DNA of 64,000 nucleotides from Citrus sinensis (Eukaryota; Streptophyta; Magnoliopsida; Sapindales; Rutaceae), in assembly GCF_022201045.2 (NCBI RefSeq), contig NC_068557.1, positions 4,278,001 to 4,342,000 on the forward strand, in the 5' to 3' direction. Numbering within the stretch: position 1 is the stretch's first letter; each line of letters opens with the position of its first letter. Shown here in pieces: positions 13,541 to 25,437 of the stretch. The translations under genes were made by a program, and so were the position numbers. Under the pieces are notes generated by a model. The model had not been told where the DNA came from. It did no database searches and saw nothing but the letters and a program-made list of their open reading frames with translations.

Positions 13541-13681
13541 GAAAATTTGTGGTGCAATTATGGTATCATGTCATAGTTGTATTCAGCTATTAGATATCAA
13601 TAGACTCCATCAATTTAAGTACATTCAACGACTGAATACAACTGTGGTACGGTACTATAGTTACACCGTAGCATGATCCGA
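13541..13681. mobile_element. 141-bp palindromic MITE, probably Mutator-like
   Basis: The two halves are inverted copies: the left half has GGTGCAATTATGGTATCATG and the right half, reversed, GGTGTAACTATAGTACCGTA. It is flanked by an imperfect 9-bp duplication, TTGTGATGT at 13532-13540 and TTGTGATAT at 13682-13690. It is a relative of the element at 17979-18118, with the same overall plan and almost the same length. No coding capacity. Confidence 0.72.
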
Positions 13682-15029
13682 TTGTGATATTGTTTTATTG
13701 TGTTTTTATTTTTAATTTTTTCATATATGTAATTTATGTATTTTAGATTTTTAAAGTTAGTGGGTGTGAATTGATCATTACAGTAAATCCTTTTTCTGTA
13801 ATAGTTAGAGAAACTTACTATGTTAGTGGAGACTGGAGACTATTTGAAAAGAGTTGGGAATATCCCAAATGGAGCTCTAATCAATTATGTACATTGAATC
13901 AATCATGTGTACTTTGGGAAGGAGGCATTTACTTAAAGCACAACGAAGTTCTTCAATAGGATTTCATGAGTCACTCCAATGAATTACTATTATGGATCAC
14001 TGTTTTTTGATCTTATTTGCATTTTAACGAAATGTTATATTTTTTTCATTTTTTATCTAAAAAAATATATAATTTTGACAACAGTGAACTTGTAATTTGA
14101 TCCATTTGATAATGAGTCAATGGCTCGATATCTATTCTAAAATATTAATTTATTCAAAATATAACAATTAAATGAATAGTCAAAACTATAGAGATTAAAC
14201 AAATATTTGTTTTATGATGGCCAATATAATGCATCTTTTGTATGCTTTATTAGTTTATTTATTTATTATTACTATTTTTTTTTTTAAAGGAACATATCTT
14301 TTTATGCTTGATTTTAATGAAGTACTGATGGTGCAATTTTAACATTTTAGTGGAGACACGTTGGCGCTGTATGCGGACCAATAAAATGTTGCTTTTGAAG
14401 GCGTCAAAGTGGGTCCAAGCCTTATCCACTAAACCGCCCTCTTCAAGAAAGCTCTCCTCTCCAATCCATTCTTTTTCAAGCTTTTATAATAAGAATATAA
14501 AGCATATGATCTGTTTAGATCGTCGAATATTTGGTGTCCATTAAACATACGTCGTTTTTGAACCTTAAAAAGTTAAAAAAAAAAAAAGTTACATATAATT
14601 CTTTTTCTCTTTTTAATCCACTCTGACCTGTACATCCACAAAAAATTAGTAGTAAATTTCTTATATTCTTATAATTTAATCTAATTTCAAATACTTTCTT
14701 TAAGATTTGAACGAGAATGAGAAATTTCACGTTTTAAAATATCAACTCTTATCCCTATAAACGCAATTATTCAATATTAAAAATAAATAAATTTATAAAT
14801 TTTACAAAGAGCGTCCCAAAATTAAGTTAAACGTTAAATTATATGATTGATGACACCAAATAAGAGAAAAGAGGAAGGAGTTTGATGAAATTAAAGCTGT
14901 CCTTCAAATTTTATAAAAATTGGTTCTGGAAATTTTTTTTTTTTTTCACAAACACAATTTGTACTTGGAGAATTTTGTCGTGCTTATGATGGCTGTAGTC
15001 ATTTGTCAACATAAAAAATAAGACCAGTG

Positions 15030-15135
15030 CTACGTTACGTTAATCGTAACATACGCCGCACACAATAATAGTAGTGAGTCCCATCATGAATAATGTTGTT
15101 GTGTGTGAATGTATGTTACAATTAACGTAACGTAG
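15030..15135. mobile_element. 106-bp palindromic MITE-like element
   Basis: Long inverted ends: CTACGTTACGTTAATCGTAA on the left and, reversed, CTACGTTACGTTAATTGTAA on the right, with pairing continuing through the CACACAA-type stretches. No clear target-site duplication was seen, so the superfamily is open. RNA from either strand would fold into a long hairpin. Confidence 0.7.
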
Positions 15136-15644
15136 GGGCTTCCAAAAGATAATTATGAAATGTCCTTGCATCTTTATAAGTAAAAAGGTCACTAAATTTC
15201 TTTTATTTTAGTTTTCATCCGCATTTTTAATTTAGATTAAAAAAATTTTACTTTTTTTTTAATAACATATGTAGGATTTAGGATCAAATTAAACTTTGTT
15301 GCATAATGTCTAGGTCACCTTTCATTAAATTGTTATAATCTCAACATACTTAATGGAGTTATGAAGTAAGTTCCGTCGTTTTCTCTGCTAAAAAAACAAT
15401 TAGTGATTGAAAAATAGATGTTAGATTATTTAATTTCATTCCTTTGTGATCCTTAGAGAAACCATACAAAAAACTTGCAACATTTCGTACAACACTATCC
15501 CTTCGTGTCAAAATCTTTATTTAATTCTTAAAGTTGAAGACTATGGTAAAAAGAACTTGACACCAAGTTAGCACTCAATTACTTTTGTGGGGCTTTGTAT
15601 TTTTTAATGGAATCGTATGCTTTTTTATGAATCGTAGTGAATTT

Positions 15645-15706
15645 GATACGCACGCACGCGTGCACACACATACATACATACATCGCACGCGTACACACAC
15701 ACATAT
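15645..15706. repeat. Compound CA/CATA microsatellite
   Basis: Alternating CACG, CACA and CATA units, including CATACATACATA and CACACACACA runs, in non-coding DNA. Confidence 0.8.
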
Positions 15707-16520
15707 AAATATTGTTCGGATTGAGGATTTTAAATTTTATTAAAATTTAAAAAATATTAAATCATATGAGTTATTATATTATTAAATCATATAATTTATT
15801 AATTTTTCCTGAAATAAAAACCTAAATTTACGAATAAAATATTTAATCAAAGAACCATTTTCTCTCTTTAAATAACATAAGTAGTTGCTGGCCAGATATT
15901 TTCATCATGACTTCGGTTTGCAAACACATTTTATTATTTTATTTTTAGGTAGTCTCAAGACGAACAACAAGTCGACTGTTTCTAAATTCATCAAAAATTG
16001 ATCATCCAATATTATAAAATAAATAAAAAGTTACATAAAAATAATGCACCCTAATTTTCTTTTATTTAGTTGCCGTGTTGGGTTTCTACTTCATCTTCTG
16101 TGTGGACACAGAGAGAGTGGGCTAGGGTTCTTAATAATAAAATAATAATAATAATAATGATGCTGAAGTCGGCCAGTGTGAAACAAATCTATCATGGATA
16201 TTATATTAAAAACAAAATAATTAAAAAAAATACATATGGGGAAGTGTGCAAATGATACATAACTAACACAGGTTTATGTTCGCTGCCATGTTTATTATTT
16301 ATTGGGTTGAAATCCAAACTCAACAAATATAATGCAATTAATTTTAAATATGGAATCAAAGTTTGCAAATCTTGCCAATTTGGCACAAACTTATAGTTTT
16401 GTATTTCTTTTTCAAAGCTTAAAGTTGTGCAACTTGCCAAGTGCTATGTATTACACTTAGTTTTCACTAAATAATGATAGGGATAATGATAATTGAAATC
16501 TTAGCGATAGAGATACTTTT

Positions 16521-17328
16521 GGGTGGGGCTATTTGCACTCTAAAAAATACTTAGAACACTCATTTACTTTGGACATTCATTCATTATATTTAAAACATTT
16601 AATTTTTACTCTGTACACTCTTAAAATTTCAAACATACCCTTAAAGCTTCCTCTTTATTTCTTTTTCATACATTCATAGCACCAAAACACCCAAGTCAAG
16701 AATTTCTTATATGCTTTTAGTATTAGTTTATCTACAATTTCATAAAATCTATACCCATTATACAGTAATTCTTGTTCGTTCTGTAAATTATTTATATTAT
16801 TATTCTCAGATCTTGAACAACAAATAAGCCATTTTTTTTCTTTTCAGATTCAAAAGAATAAACAATTTATGCTAGACCTTTAGCAAACAATAACCAATAC
16901 CCGGGTTTAATAATTGATTTAATATAAATATGCCACTCTAATAAGTAATTAAGTGGCAGAATTTTATTGAGTTTGAGAGAAAATTTGATTAGTATGATTT
17001 CTAACACATCATAAAAGTGGAGAACTTGCGAGTCGTGATTTCCTTGATAAGAGTGGTGAATGATTTGATTGAGTTTTAAGAATTAACACTAGTTAAAAAT
17101 TAATAAATGCGTTTGTTGTGAATAAAAAATAGTATTTAAAATATTATAGTTACATTACATATTGCATGGGTGCACATGTGCATTATATATTTGTCTTGAT
17201 TAATTTTTTATTTATTTATACTAAATTGTCCTTATTACTAAATGACATTATGGGTATATTCGTAATATAAAATTTATAAAAAATTATGAGTGTCCAAAGT
17301 ATTTTTTAAAGTGCATATAGTCCCACCC
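16521..17328. mobile_element. 808-bp non-autonomous Mutator-like element
   Basis: Terminal inverted repeats start GGGTGGGGCTATTTGCACTC on the left and, reversed, GGGTGGGACTATATGCACTT on the right, continuing into TAAAAAATACTT. A perfect 9-bp target duplication, GATACTTTT, lies at 16512-16520 and 17329-17337. A 9-bp duplication is the mark of Mutator superfamily insertion. The interior is AT-rich and codes for nothing I can recognise, so movement would need a transposase made elsewhere. Confidence 0.87.
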
Positions 17329-17978
17329 GATACTTTTTCTAAAAATAAAATATTTTTCTAAGAAAGTAGTGCACGCACACAATTTTGGATTGAGGGTTTT
17401 GAGTTTTGACCTTTCTTTTTTTCTTTTAATGAAATAAAAATGCTGAACTATTTAATGTTTGGATTCCTTTCTATATTCGAGAAAATGTGGCTTACATACT
17501 CAAATTAAAGAAATTTGATTCATCTTTGATTTTAGTTGAGCACTAGATCTAAATCTAATATCAAAACATGGTATAGGAAGAATATACATTCAATTCAACA
17601 TTATTTGTTTTCAAAAATAAAATTTTTTTTAACAAGCTCAAGTTTTGATGGATCATTTCTTGCCGAACAATGCGGTAAGACACAGTTTTTATTTATTTAT
17701 TAAATTTAGTTGATAAATAAAAAGTTTGAATTATTTTTCGTTGCTGTACAATTAGTATTTTGTTGTTTCACAAAATTTTTATCACAACTTAGTTAATAAA
17801 AATATTGGTTGACTTAACATTTTCAAACATATAACAAAAAAGTTATATTGATTTTAGAAATCAAAGTTGACTTCCATAAAAAAAAGGTTTATATAATTTC
17901 ATTCAATATATTTGTCAATTTATTTATTTTTAAAACCGTCTATATACCTTTAAAAAATATCTTGAGATACATTAGTGA

Positions 17979-18118
17979 GATTAGGCTACGGTGCAACTGT
18001 GGCACCGTGCCACAGTTGTATTTAACTGTTGGATGTAATTAGATTGGTAGAATCCACTGACATCCAACGGTTAGATGCAACTGTGGCACGGTGCCACAAT
18101 TGCACCTAAGGTTTCCCC
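17979..18118. mobile_element. 140-bp palindromic MITE, probably Mutator-like
   Basis: Two inverted halves share GGTGCAACTGTGGCACCGTG and its near mirror. The flanks carry an exact 10-bp duplication, ACATTAGTGA, at 17969-17978 and 18119-18128. Close relative of the copy at 13541-13681 and better preserved. No coding capacity. Confidence 0.83.
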
Positions 18119-19542
18119 ACATTAGTGACATTAATAGTATATTAGAGGGAAATAACTCGAGATCCATTACTCCTGAAGATGTATAAGAATATTTTATGCC
18201 GTATAAAGTACAGGACACGTGGTGATGAATTATTGGTGGAAAAAGCCAGCGGTGTGAATGAAACTTGTTAAAGTAAAAAGAAAAAAAAATATTTTATCTC
18301 CTTTTTAATACGTGATTCTAGCGGTATTTCATTACAGGTATACGGATTTTGCTTCAACTTGTTCGAATTATTTTTTTGGTAAATACAAACTTGTAAAAAC
18401 AAAAAGAATGATACAACGAGTTTGTATTTTGATTTTATTTTTTTAAAATGAAGAGATTTTTTTATATCCACAAAAAAAAAAAAAAACTGACTTAATTGAT
18501 ACCCTCCAAAAATCTCATTTAAGCATTACCGCCCTTTTTGTCGAGTCACATAATTAGGCTATTATTCTTCAGTCTCTTCGCCATAATCTGCCTGTAATTC
18601 TATTTCTATCCGGCTCATTGTCCATTACCTGTTTGTTAATTTGCCTGAGAGAAATAAAAAAGAGGGTGAGGTGAGCGCTTTCTGTTATTTTTTATATTTG
18701 ATGAAGAAGAAGTTGATGAACTGAGGTGAAGAAGATACGAACCCCACGCTTCATCTTCATTAGCTTCTTCTTCATCATCGTAATCATAGTTTTGTTTTCT
18801 TCTGTTTGCACTTCAATCCCAACTACCCAGATCTGTTTTTCTCTCTTTTATTATCTTCATATCTTGTCGGTTTTTTTTTTTTTAAACAAAAGATTTTTGT
18901 TTCATGTATTCTTAAAAACGAAATTCAAAGATTTTTGGAGATATGGGTCTTTGTATCTAGACTTTATATCTATCTTTTTAATCTTTATTTTCTTGGGATT
19001 TCAAGATTTGTCAGAAAATACCCATATCAAGATCTGAAACTACCCCACAACTACTACCGCCACCACCTTCATTAGTCTCCTTAGTTGGTAGTATTATAGA
19101 TTGGTTTGTTAAGGAGGATTTTGTTTTGTCATCAAATTTTTGAATAACTTGTTTGTTTATACTTTATAATAATAATAATAATATACATAACATTTTTGCA
19201 TATGCAATTCATTTCATTCTGATTTAGACTCGTGGAAAAGGAGGCCCACCTCTGGGTTTGGTGGGCTCTCATTTAACCCATAAAAACCCATAAAGAATTG
19301 ACAAATTTCATCAACAATATCCCACTTCAACTTTGGTTTCTATTTTTTCTTCTTGGAAGGGGAAGAGGAAGAGAAAAGCTAAAATAATAACAATTGCATT
19401 GTTTTTCCTCTTCATCTAGCCATTGCCTTTTCCACTAGTGGGTTTCTGTCTCTCCATTGGCCTTATCATTTATGCCAAACTTGAATTTGACACATAAGAA
19501 AATAGCCCTTCCTTTTTTGTTTTTTGCTCCAGATTGTATGTA
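18119..19542. other. Upstream region and probable leader of the F-box gene
   Basis: AT- and pyrimidine-rich DNA before the F-box start. Polypyrimidine tracts such as those at 18,740-18,850 and 19,320-19,400 are typical of plant 5' leaders. A 103-codon open frame at 18,726-19,037 is mostly phenylalanine and isoleucine from T-runs and is not credited as a gene. The transcription start cannot be placed. Confidence 0.45.
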
Positions 19543-22099
19543 ATGCTACTTTACTTGATCATTACTTGTTTCTCTTTAATTCTCTTTTTAAATTGCCTTG
19601 CTCTAAAGCCACTCCCACCATGGGCAAGGCCAACTGAGTTGAGATTGCTGTCTCTTTGTTTTTGGAAAGAGATATCATTTTTTTCCATTCCAAGCTCCTT
19701 AAAGAACAGCTTGAACATCACTACAATCATTATTCCCTCACCAAAACTGTCTTTTAAACACATGATGAGTACCTCTAATGATCACGTTGAAGAAGTGAGT
19801 GGAGGAGCAGAGATGTCAGTTCTAGACTTGCCTGAGTTGGTCTTAGAATGTATTCTTGAGAAATTACCACCTTCGGGGCTTTGCAACATGGCTGCTGTTT
19901 GTAGTTCATTGAGAGATAGATGTATGAGTGATCACCTTTGGGAGAAACATATGAAGCAAAAATGGGGTCGAATTGTTGGCCCTGCTGCTTATAGAGAGTG
20001 GCAATGGCATCTTGCTTCTAGAAAAGATTCTACTCATCTTAAACAAGGAAAGCAAAGACTTTGGATGAAGCTTTTCTCTTTTGTTCGATCGTTTTCTTGG
20101 GTCCGATCAAAGGTTCATGATACTAGCAAGCAGACAACAACAACTCGTTTGCCTGTTGATTCAAATTCAATCATGTCTTGGTATCTTGCTCTGGAGACTG
20201 GCCGCTTTTGGTTCCCTGCTCAAGTCTATAATCGCGAGGTATATACGTACACACTCATGCACGCTAAAACTTCAATTCAATTGTCATTTCTTATTAACAA
20301 ATATGTGTTTGTTGTCTTTTGCAGAATGGTCATGTTGGCTTTATGCTCTCATGCTATGATGCAGAGCTTAGCTATGATCAGAGTACCGACACCTTCCAAG
20401 CCAGGTAATCTGAGAGAGATTGGTCTTTTTACCTTATGATTTAAATTTAAAATTAATCTTATGGTGAAGAACTAACATTTGTAATAACAAATGTATGTTT
20501 TGTGTTGCAGATATCCACCACATGGAAGGAGGCCAATTGCTATAGAGTGTGGGGTGCCATGGGAAAGGCTTAGAGCAGCACCTGTTGATACTTCACCCCA
20601 CGATCTTCACATTTCAGATTGCTTGAATGATTTGCACCCAGGTGATCACATAGAGATTCAATGGAGAAGAAACAAAGAATTCCCCTATGGTATGTTTTAT
20701 AGCCATATATATATTAAAGCCTATCAAATTTATGCTGATTAATTTGAGCACGTTAAATTGTGATTGTTGGAAAGTTGTTAGAAACAGAGGAGGTTGTGCC
20801 AAAGAAATTATACAGAACGCCGACCTGTTTCAACATAATCTGATTGCATTATAACTTTTCCCTGTAAAATATTGGCAACACCTGAAAGAAACAACAGTCT
20901 ATTAAAAGTTCCTTCGTAGATGAGGCTCATCCCAAAGCAGCCTCTAGAACTAATTATTTTCAAGTGAAATATATTTCAATTTTAAATGAATTTCCAGTGA
21001 TCTACAGCTTTATAAGGTCTGCCATATGTATATTACAGGTTGGTGGTATGGTGTTGTCGGTCACTTGGAATCATGTGATGGGAATGAAAACTTCTGCCAC
21101 TGCCATAATAGTGGTAAGTCGGTAAAACTAATGTGTCTGGAAACATTGCTGTGATATTCACATTTCTCATTTTTCAGTGATCATGGAAATTGGATGGACC
21201 ACTTTAAGATGATAAAATTTTCTTCTAGATTACAGGTATATTAATAGAAAATAGCATGCCCATTTGAAAGGAAACTGTAGTTCCAAAGGTGAGACCCGGT
21301 TGTGGACCGTTCCTTTTCTTGAATCCCACTTTCAGTATGTAGGACCACCGGTTGAGCCTATTTGGTTGGTCCTTGTAAAAAATCATTGTCAGTATGTTAT
21401 GCTTTCCACCAACATTGTGATAACTTTTGTCTCAATGGAATATTTATGGCCAACCGCACTGAAAGAACTCGATGTTTCCTAAATGTTCTGTTGTTTGCTA
21501 AGTTGTCATCTTTCGGCTAATGCAGGGCATCATTGGTCATTATGATCTTCCTAATCTTCATTTATTTGTATGTCTGTTTCTCCAAGCTGTTAGGGTCAGT
21601 TGTTTTCAAGTAAAGGTCCCTGAAACCTCAGTCATGTTGACCCACTAGCCTAATTTTCTATCTGCAACTGCATCTTAAAAGATGTAAAGGTTCTTTTTTG
21701 TTATCCACATCTGCAACTTGACAGAGCAGGGAATCTGCATGCATCTGTGACATTCAAATAAAGCTCACTTTCACAATTTCTCCATTTGTTGTGGATGGAA
21801 AATTATGTGAATGAATGGTTTTTGCTTATGATGATTATGATAGCTTACAATCGAAGCATTAAGTTTGTATGCATTAGCATGACTTTTGTAACATTGTGTT
21901 TATGGTGACAGAAACCCTAATTTTGGAGTTCAATCAGTACACACCTGGGTCACGATGGAGAAAAACAACAATCAACAGGAAAGATCATAGAGAGGAGGGA
22001 AATGAGGCGGATGGATTTTACGGGGGAATCAGAAAGGTTAACAATGAGGAGGAAATTAAAATGTGGAAGAGGCTTTGGCCAGTAGAAGTATTGGAATAG
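19543..22099 (+). CDS. F-box protein, At2g26850-like, 5 exons
   Basis: Exons 19543-20238, 20325-20404, 20511-20689, 21039-21113 and 21912-22099 join in phase to 405 residues; an ATG at 19534 would add three. The F-box spans about residues 91-136 ([20 protein letters not shown], then [20 protein letters not shown]). Such proteins couple substrates to SKP1-CUL1 ubiquitin ligases. Behind it lies a plant-specific C-terminal half with [37 protein letters not shown] and [16 protein letters not shown], ending LWPVEVLE. The N-terminus has a hydrophobic stretch (residues 2-20) that could be a membrane anchor; a start at the MMSTSND methionines would remove it. Whole-protein likeness to Arabidopsis At2g26850 is from memory. 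Substrate unknown. Confidence 0.9.
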
Positions 22100-22792
22100 A
22101 GGCATGCCCCACAGTGCCACGATTTGATGAACATAGAACCTATTAATGATATCCTTCTGATTAAGTGAAATTCAGCCTTAGAGAATCTGAAAATGTGCTT
22201 CCGATTCTGTAGCATGAATGGGGAGGGCTTATGCTTGGCGATAATTTTTTATGGGAGATAGATATTCATATTCTAAGGCCTTTCGTTTTCATAGGATCTT
22301 AATTCATGTGAACTGCCTCCCATAATCCCATTGATGTACCATATTTTGCCCCCTGTTATATAAAATTTTAGTTGCTAATCTCCTGGCAATCGTAGTGGTG
22401 TTGTGTGGAAACATGTAATAATGAAATAACCAAATATATATATTAATAATGAAAAAACGGGTGAACGAATCCAAAGGCCGAAAGCGAGAGGACTCCGTAA
22501 TTTCATCCTCTATGCATACACCTTAATGAGTTGGGGAGGTAAGTAAAGTTTAAATCAAAATTTTAACCCCTATCTTTTCGAGATTTAAGTTTGGCCTAAA
22601 TAAGCCACTTGAAGTCCAAAGTACTTTACTTGACTAGCCAAATAATCAATTAGCTCAAACAACTTGCATAGGTTTCATACAACTGAGATTTCACATAATT
22701 TGAAGAATCAAAATTATATTTTAATTTTAACATGTAATCCAGGCAACACATATTGATCGGTTACAAATTTCGTAGAAATGAAAGCCATTTTA
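22100..22792. other. Convergent 3' intergenic region
   Basis: Between the 3' ends of the F-box gene (+) and the DUF1645 gene (-). Presumably 3' untranslated sequence of both; nothing else seen. Confidence 0.5.
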
Positions 22793-23866
22793 CTAGGAGC
22801 CATAACCCATGCAAAGAAAGAGCTTAGGCCTGTAATGGATTAGTGCTTCAGACACCCCTTTCTCCTCACTGTAGTATTGGGCTAATCCCTTTGTCGTAAA
22901 GCTCAATTTCCTAGTAAAACTTGCCTTAGCCTTGGGCAGTGCTGCACTTTCATCTTTTGGGATGTCATCGTGATGCTCATGGACTTTGCTACTTCTCCCG
23001 AGGGTCATGGTCATGGAAGCACTTCTGAGCAAAAATTTCTTGATTTTCTTCCTCTTCTTTTTGCCAACACGAGAAGCACCACCTTCTTTACCGGGCTTTT
23101 CTTGGCCCATTTTCTCAAGCTGCCTTGCATAGAACACTCCTTTGGGCTCAGCGAGCACTCTTTTCCAGATCTTCTCTTCAAAACAATCTTGCCCTGTTTT
23201 GTTATCCAGCTCTTGTGGGCTGAAAGCTCCTAGTGGTGTATGAAATTTCTGCCCATTTTCTTTTTCTTCCTTGAGCTTGACGTTCTCCAAAGCTGCCAAG
23301 AATGGATCAAAATCATCGTTCCACAAGCTCCGCCGTGCAAATGGGAGCTTCAGTCGGGCATTCGGCGACCTCGGCGACGACAGAGAAGAGCTACTTGCAG
23401 TGTCGTTGCTGTATCGAAGCCGCGCCGGTGGAGGTTTCAGCGTCGGCATGACTATCCCATTATGGAAGAGTTCGTCAGCAAATGCCATGGCAGGGAGATA
23501 CTCTTTACGTTGGTTATTATTTTGTTGAACTTGTTCCTTCCAACAGCCATCTTCAGTTGTGTCATCGTGGTCAGCAGCAATTACACTAACGTTGAAACGA
23601 CGACTTGTTTCGAATTCAAAATCCGAGAAACTCGAATTTGCATCTTCATATGCATTTGGTGGTGTTGTTGGCTGATCATCATGATCATGATCATAAGCAC
23701 TACTTTTGAATGACTTTCTAGTGGGACTAGTGGGCACGCTATAGAAACACACATTTTCCGAGCTCACTGCTCTTCTTGGGCTGCTTGCTGCACTCACATT
23801 CAAAAACTCATCAACCGTTCTCTCCATTAACACTTGTTGAATTTGCTGATAAAAAAATGTACACAA
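22793..23866 (-). CDS. DUF1645 family protein (AR781-like), single exon
   Basis: An uninterrupted frame of 357 residues from 23866, or 344 from the second methionine at 23827 (MERTVDEFLNVS), which I favour as the first residues look like leader. Family signatures in order: VCFYSVPTSPTR (about 39-50), SDFEFETSRRF (81-91), AFADELFHNGIVMPTLKPPP (128-147), SLWNDDFDPFLAALENVK (180-197), EKIWKRVLAEPKGVFYARQLE (231-251), a basic run GKKKRKKIKKFLLRS (268-282) that could be a nuclear signal, and a serine-rich end. Plant DUF1645 proteins such as AR781 have no firm biochemical role; several respond to stress. Largely disordered by composition. Confidence 0.87.
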   Translation of the reverse strand: MCTFFYQQIQQVLMERTVDEFLNVSAASSPRRAVSSENVCFYSVPTSPTRKSFKSSAYDHDHDDQPTTPPNAYEDANSSFSDFEFETSRRFNVSVIAADHDDTTEDGCWKEQVQQNNNQRKEYLPAMAFADELFHNGIVMPTLKPPPARLRYSNDTASSSSLSSPRSPNARLKLPFARRSLWNDDFDPFLAALENVKLKEEKENGQKFHTPLGAFSPQELDNKTGQDCFEEKIWKRVLAEPKGVFYARQLEKMGQEKPGKEGGASRVGKKKRKKIKKFLLRSASMTMTLGRSSKVHEHHDDIPKDESAALPKAKASFTRKLSFTTKGLAQYYSEEKGVSEALIHYRPKLFLCMGYGS

Positions 23867-25009
23867 GGGGATTGAGTGTAGAGCTTTTTTTGCTCCTGAA
23901 TCAAAGGAAAGGAAGACACGTTCACTTAATATAAGGAATTGCTTCCGCTTCTGCCAACTTACTATTCTTCTTCAAAGTAGTCCTTATATGCACGGATGCC
24001 GAGTCAATATTGCATTCGATACGGACAAAAGAAGTTGATAAAAAATTTGATGGTAAAAATTTTACTATTAAAATCCTTTTTTATTGTAATTTTTTTTAAT
24101 ATGCAAAGAGATAAAAAGTACGGTAATATTTTCAATAATTTGAGAAAATAAATTGAAGGATATCAATTTAAGAAGGAGATAAACTGAAATGTAACATTTG
24201 TATTATAAAATAGAAAAGGTACACATCATTGACCAAATAATTAAACCAATGGAAAGATACTCGACTTTGTAATTTTGAATACCACACGTATAATTTAAAA
24301 AAAAGTGTAACTACTAGATATGTCTTGTCTTGCTTTGAAAGATATCTGAATTTGATCTGCTAGTTGCTAATAAACGACCAGAAAGTGGCATAAATTAAGT
24401 CACGGACTCACGGGGTTCGATTTAGTTCAAATAATTAAGACGAGTTTTAACATCAATCTTAAATCGATTGGTCAACGTCCGACGGACAAATCCGAATTGA
24501 CCCGTGACATCTAAACTACATTGTACAATTGGGTGCTTTAAATCACGGGTAACCGGTTCGAATATAGTTCCAATAATTGATCATCGTCATATTATTTATG
24601 TTTCTTGACTTCTTTGAGGTTAAGGTTATATGAACAAAAGATTAATTTTACTATTTAACTCTTCCAAAATGAAGGAATCGATTTTTTTTTTTTAATATAA
24701 CTACACTTCTGAAAATCAAATTTATAATAATGCAGTCACTTATTTGAGCTTAGAATGTGTCGAATTTTCTTCTAAATATTTTAGAAAATAAAATCAACAT
24801 CAACAACACATAGAAAAGATTCAAACTTTTAATTTTTTTAAAACAAAAAGTAAGTGTGTAAAAGGTAATTGTATATCTAATTGCATTAAGGACTCATGGA
24901 TGCACTTTAATTGAAGGATGCTAGCCGAAAAAATAAACGCCATGTAAATTTATTATTATTTTTTTAAACTTTCCCGGTCTAGATATTTTTCAATTTCATA
25001 TCAATCGGA

Positions 25010-25201
25010 ACATATATTTATAGTACAACTCAAAAATCTACCAAGTACTAACTTGAAAATCTATTCTTACTAACATCAAAAAGATATTTATTCCTATCCA
25101 AAGGTACATATATTTGTAGTATAAACCAAAAATCTACTAAATATTTTTTCAAAAATTTACTTTCACTAATATCTACTAGATGTCTATTCTATCTTAATAT
25201 T
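25010..25201. repeat. Diverged tandem duplication, period about 96 bp
   Basis: A segment starting ACATATATTTATAGTACAAC recurs at 25106 as ACATATATTTGTAGTATAAA, with the rest also alignable (CAAAAATCTAC, then TTCCTATC versus TTCTATC). The copies have drifted. Confidence 0.6.
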
Positions 25202-25239
25202 TAAAAAGTGAATGAGCTGCTGGCGGGGCTCGAGTCCAC

Positions 25240-25255
25240 TGGGCCCAAAGGCCCA
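25240..25255. promoter_or_regulatory. Site II-type TGGGCC/GGCCCA cluster before the METTL gene
   Basis: TGGGCCCAAAGGCCCA gives three overlapping or close TGGGCC-type cores about 185-200 bp upstream of the ATG at 25438. Such TCP-bound site II elements are common before plant housekeeping genes. Function here is inferred from position only. Confidence 0.45.
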
Positions 25256-25437
25256 CTAACACCATCTGAATTTACGAATGAGACCAAATTTCATTGAAGT
25301 CCCTCACGGCGCATATATTTTCAAAACCGGCAGTCCTGCTCCAAAAGAGTAAAACTAAACACAAAATGGTGGTGAAGAGACTTGAAGAGAACAACAACAT
25401 TGGCATAGGCATAGAATAGCATTCAGCTCAGCTCAAG

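Larger units (their letters stand above)
23867..25437. other. Divergent intergenic region between DUF1645 and METTL genes
   Basis: Shared upstream DNA of two genes pointing apart. AT-rich with one imperfect tandem duplication and a cluster of GGCCCA motifs close to the methyltransferase gene, both listed separately. No gene seen. Confidence 0.55.

Noticed and set aside
18726..19037. 103-codon open frame before the F-box gene
   Set aside because: Almost all F, I, L and S from T-rich DNA; more likely leader or promoter sequence than a protein.
22970..23713. Two plus-strand open frames opposite the DUF1645 gene
   Set aside because: They are antisense shadows of a recognisable coding sequence and have no family resemblance.
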